A stretch of 5,818 nucleotides of DNA from contig DIQY01000020.1 in the NCBI GenBank assembly GCA_002424295.1, forward strand, positions 1-5,818, read 5' to 3'. A program made the translations under genes and the position numbers. Positions 5,207 to 5,818 of the stretch are shown here, piece by piece. The notes below the pieces were generated by a model. The model saw only the letters and a program-made list of their open reading frames with translations. It had not been told where the DNA came from and searched no databases. Source of the DNA: Ruminococcaceae bacterium UBA5450 (GTDB lineage: Bacteria > Bacillota > Clostridia > Oscillospirales > Acutalibacteraceae). Position 1 is the first letter of the stretch, and each line of letters starts with the position of its first letter.

Positions 5207-5818
5207 ATGAATAACGAGATCATGGAGGCTTTGAAAATTTTAGAAAAAGAACGGGGCCTCCCCATGGATTATATGCTGGATCGAATCGAAAAGGCAATTA
5301 CCACAGCATGTAAAAATAGCTATGGCAACGAGAACGCGAAAGCGGTTCTTGATGAAAAAAGCGGCGAGTTTAAGGTAACTCTGCGTAAGACCGTTGTAGA
5401 AAACGTAGAGCAGCCAGGCACCCAGATCACATTGGAAAAAGCACGTGCAGTGGACCCTACAGTGGGAATCGGCGATGAAGTAGAAGTTTCTGTTAAAACA
5501 AAGGAATTTGGAAGAATTGCCGCCCAGACTGCCCGGAATATTATTCGGCAGGGAATCCGAGACGGAGAGCGCGGTCAAATGCTGCAGGAATTCCAGTCAA
5601 AGCGGCAGGAGCTTGTTACGGCTTTGGTAGACCGGGTGGATCCCCGCTCCGGAGGAGTCTCTCTGCGGATTGGCCGCAGTGAAGCGAATCTTCCCCGCAG
5701 TGAGATGGTCGGAAATGAGCAGTTCCGTGAAGGCGAGCACATTAAAGTGTATGTGGTGGATGTTCGTGATACGGAACGTGGGCCGCGGGCGATCCTTTCC
5801 CGCACACACCCGGATCTT
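5207..5818 (+). CDS. nusA: Transcription termination/antitermination factor NusA, N-terminal part
   Basis: NusA rides on RNA polymerase and promotes pausing, intrinsic termination and antitermination at rRNA operons. The gene starts at ATG 5207, ten bases after GGAGG (5192-5196), and runs off the window edge after 204 codons with no stop; the complete protein is usually about 350-400 residues in this group. Residues 1-132 are the polymerase-binding N-terminal domain: the opening MNNEIMEALKILEKERG, then KAITTACKNSYG (29-40) and the diagnostic FGRIAAQTARNIIRQGIRD (101-119). Residues about 133-200 are the S1 RNA-binding domain (VTALVDRV, then RSEANLPRSEMV, then HIKVYVVDV). The last visible residues, GPRAILSRTHPDL, are the usual link into the first KH domain. 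KH1 and KH2 and any later operon genes (ylxR, infB) lie outside the window. No frame defect is seen. Confidence 0.97.
   Translation, partial: MNNEIMEALKILEKERGLPMDYMLDRIEKAITTACKNSYGNENAKAVLDEKSGEFKVTLRKTVVENVEQPGTQITLEKARAVDPTVGIGDEVEVSVKTKEFGRIAAQTARNIIRQGIRDGERGQMLQEFQSKRQELVTALVDRVDPRSGGVSLRIGRSEANLPRSEMVGNEQFREGEHIKVYVVDVRDTERGPRAILSRTHPDL

Noticed and set aside
5240..5809. Minus-strand frames opposite nusA
   Set aside because: They are shadows of an unambiguous NusA coding region.

Overview
The window reads as a chromosomal housekeeping stretch of a spore-forming, low-to-moderate-GC Firmicute, most likely a Clostridia member of the Oscillospiraceae/Ruminococcaceae type. The evidence is AGGAGG-type ribosome binding sites throughout, spoVT, a DUF348/G5/3D wall protein, a rimP-nusA operon and many strong intrinsic terminators. 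The genus is not resolved. I see no mobile element, CRISPR array, tRNA or rRNA.

Layout, left to right. 1-446 is non-coding apart from a possible 24-codon open tail at the very start; it holds a perfect inverted repeat at 71-91 and a good sigma-A promoter at 412-440. 497-1702 (+) is an exported DUF348-G5-3D protein, a probable peptidoglycan-remodelling enzyme, closed by a strong terminator. 1890-2276 (+) is a small membrane protein of unknown function with its own promoter. Two imperfect hairpins follow it. 2499-3152 (+) is rpe, ribulose-phosphate 3-epimerase, with a perfect 16-bp terminator. Facing it, 3732-3266 (-) is a small lipoprotein gene whose reading frame is broken by one missing base near 3360; restoring the base gives a natural end just before the gene's own terminator. 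3994-4524 (+) is spoVT, the forespore regulator, preceded by a match to a SigF/SigG promoter. 4715-5203 (+) is rimP and 5207-5818 (+) is the first 204 codons of nusA. These two form an operon with a strong sigma-A promoter and a GNRA-capped, terminator-like hairpin in the leader.

Most of these genes are separate transcription units rather than one pathway: cell wall (3D protein), pentose phosphate metabolism (rpe), sporulation (spoVT), and 30S maturation with transcription elongation (rimP-nusA). I did not find a convincing undescribed system. The points most worth a second look are the frameshifted lipoprotein, the rimP leader hairpin, the SigG-like promoter of spoVT, the Asn in place of the first conserved Asp of the 3D domain, and the orphan palindrome at 71-91.
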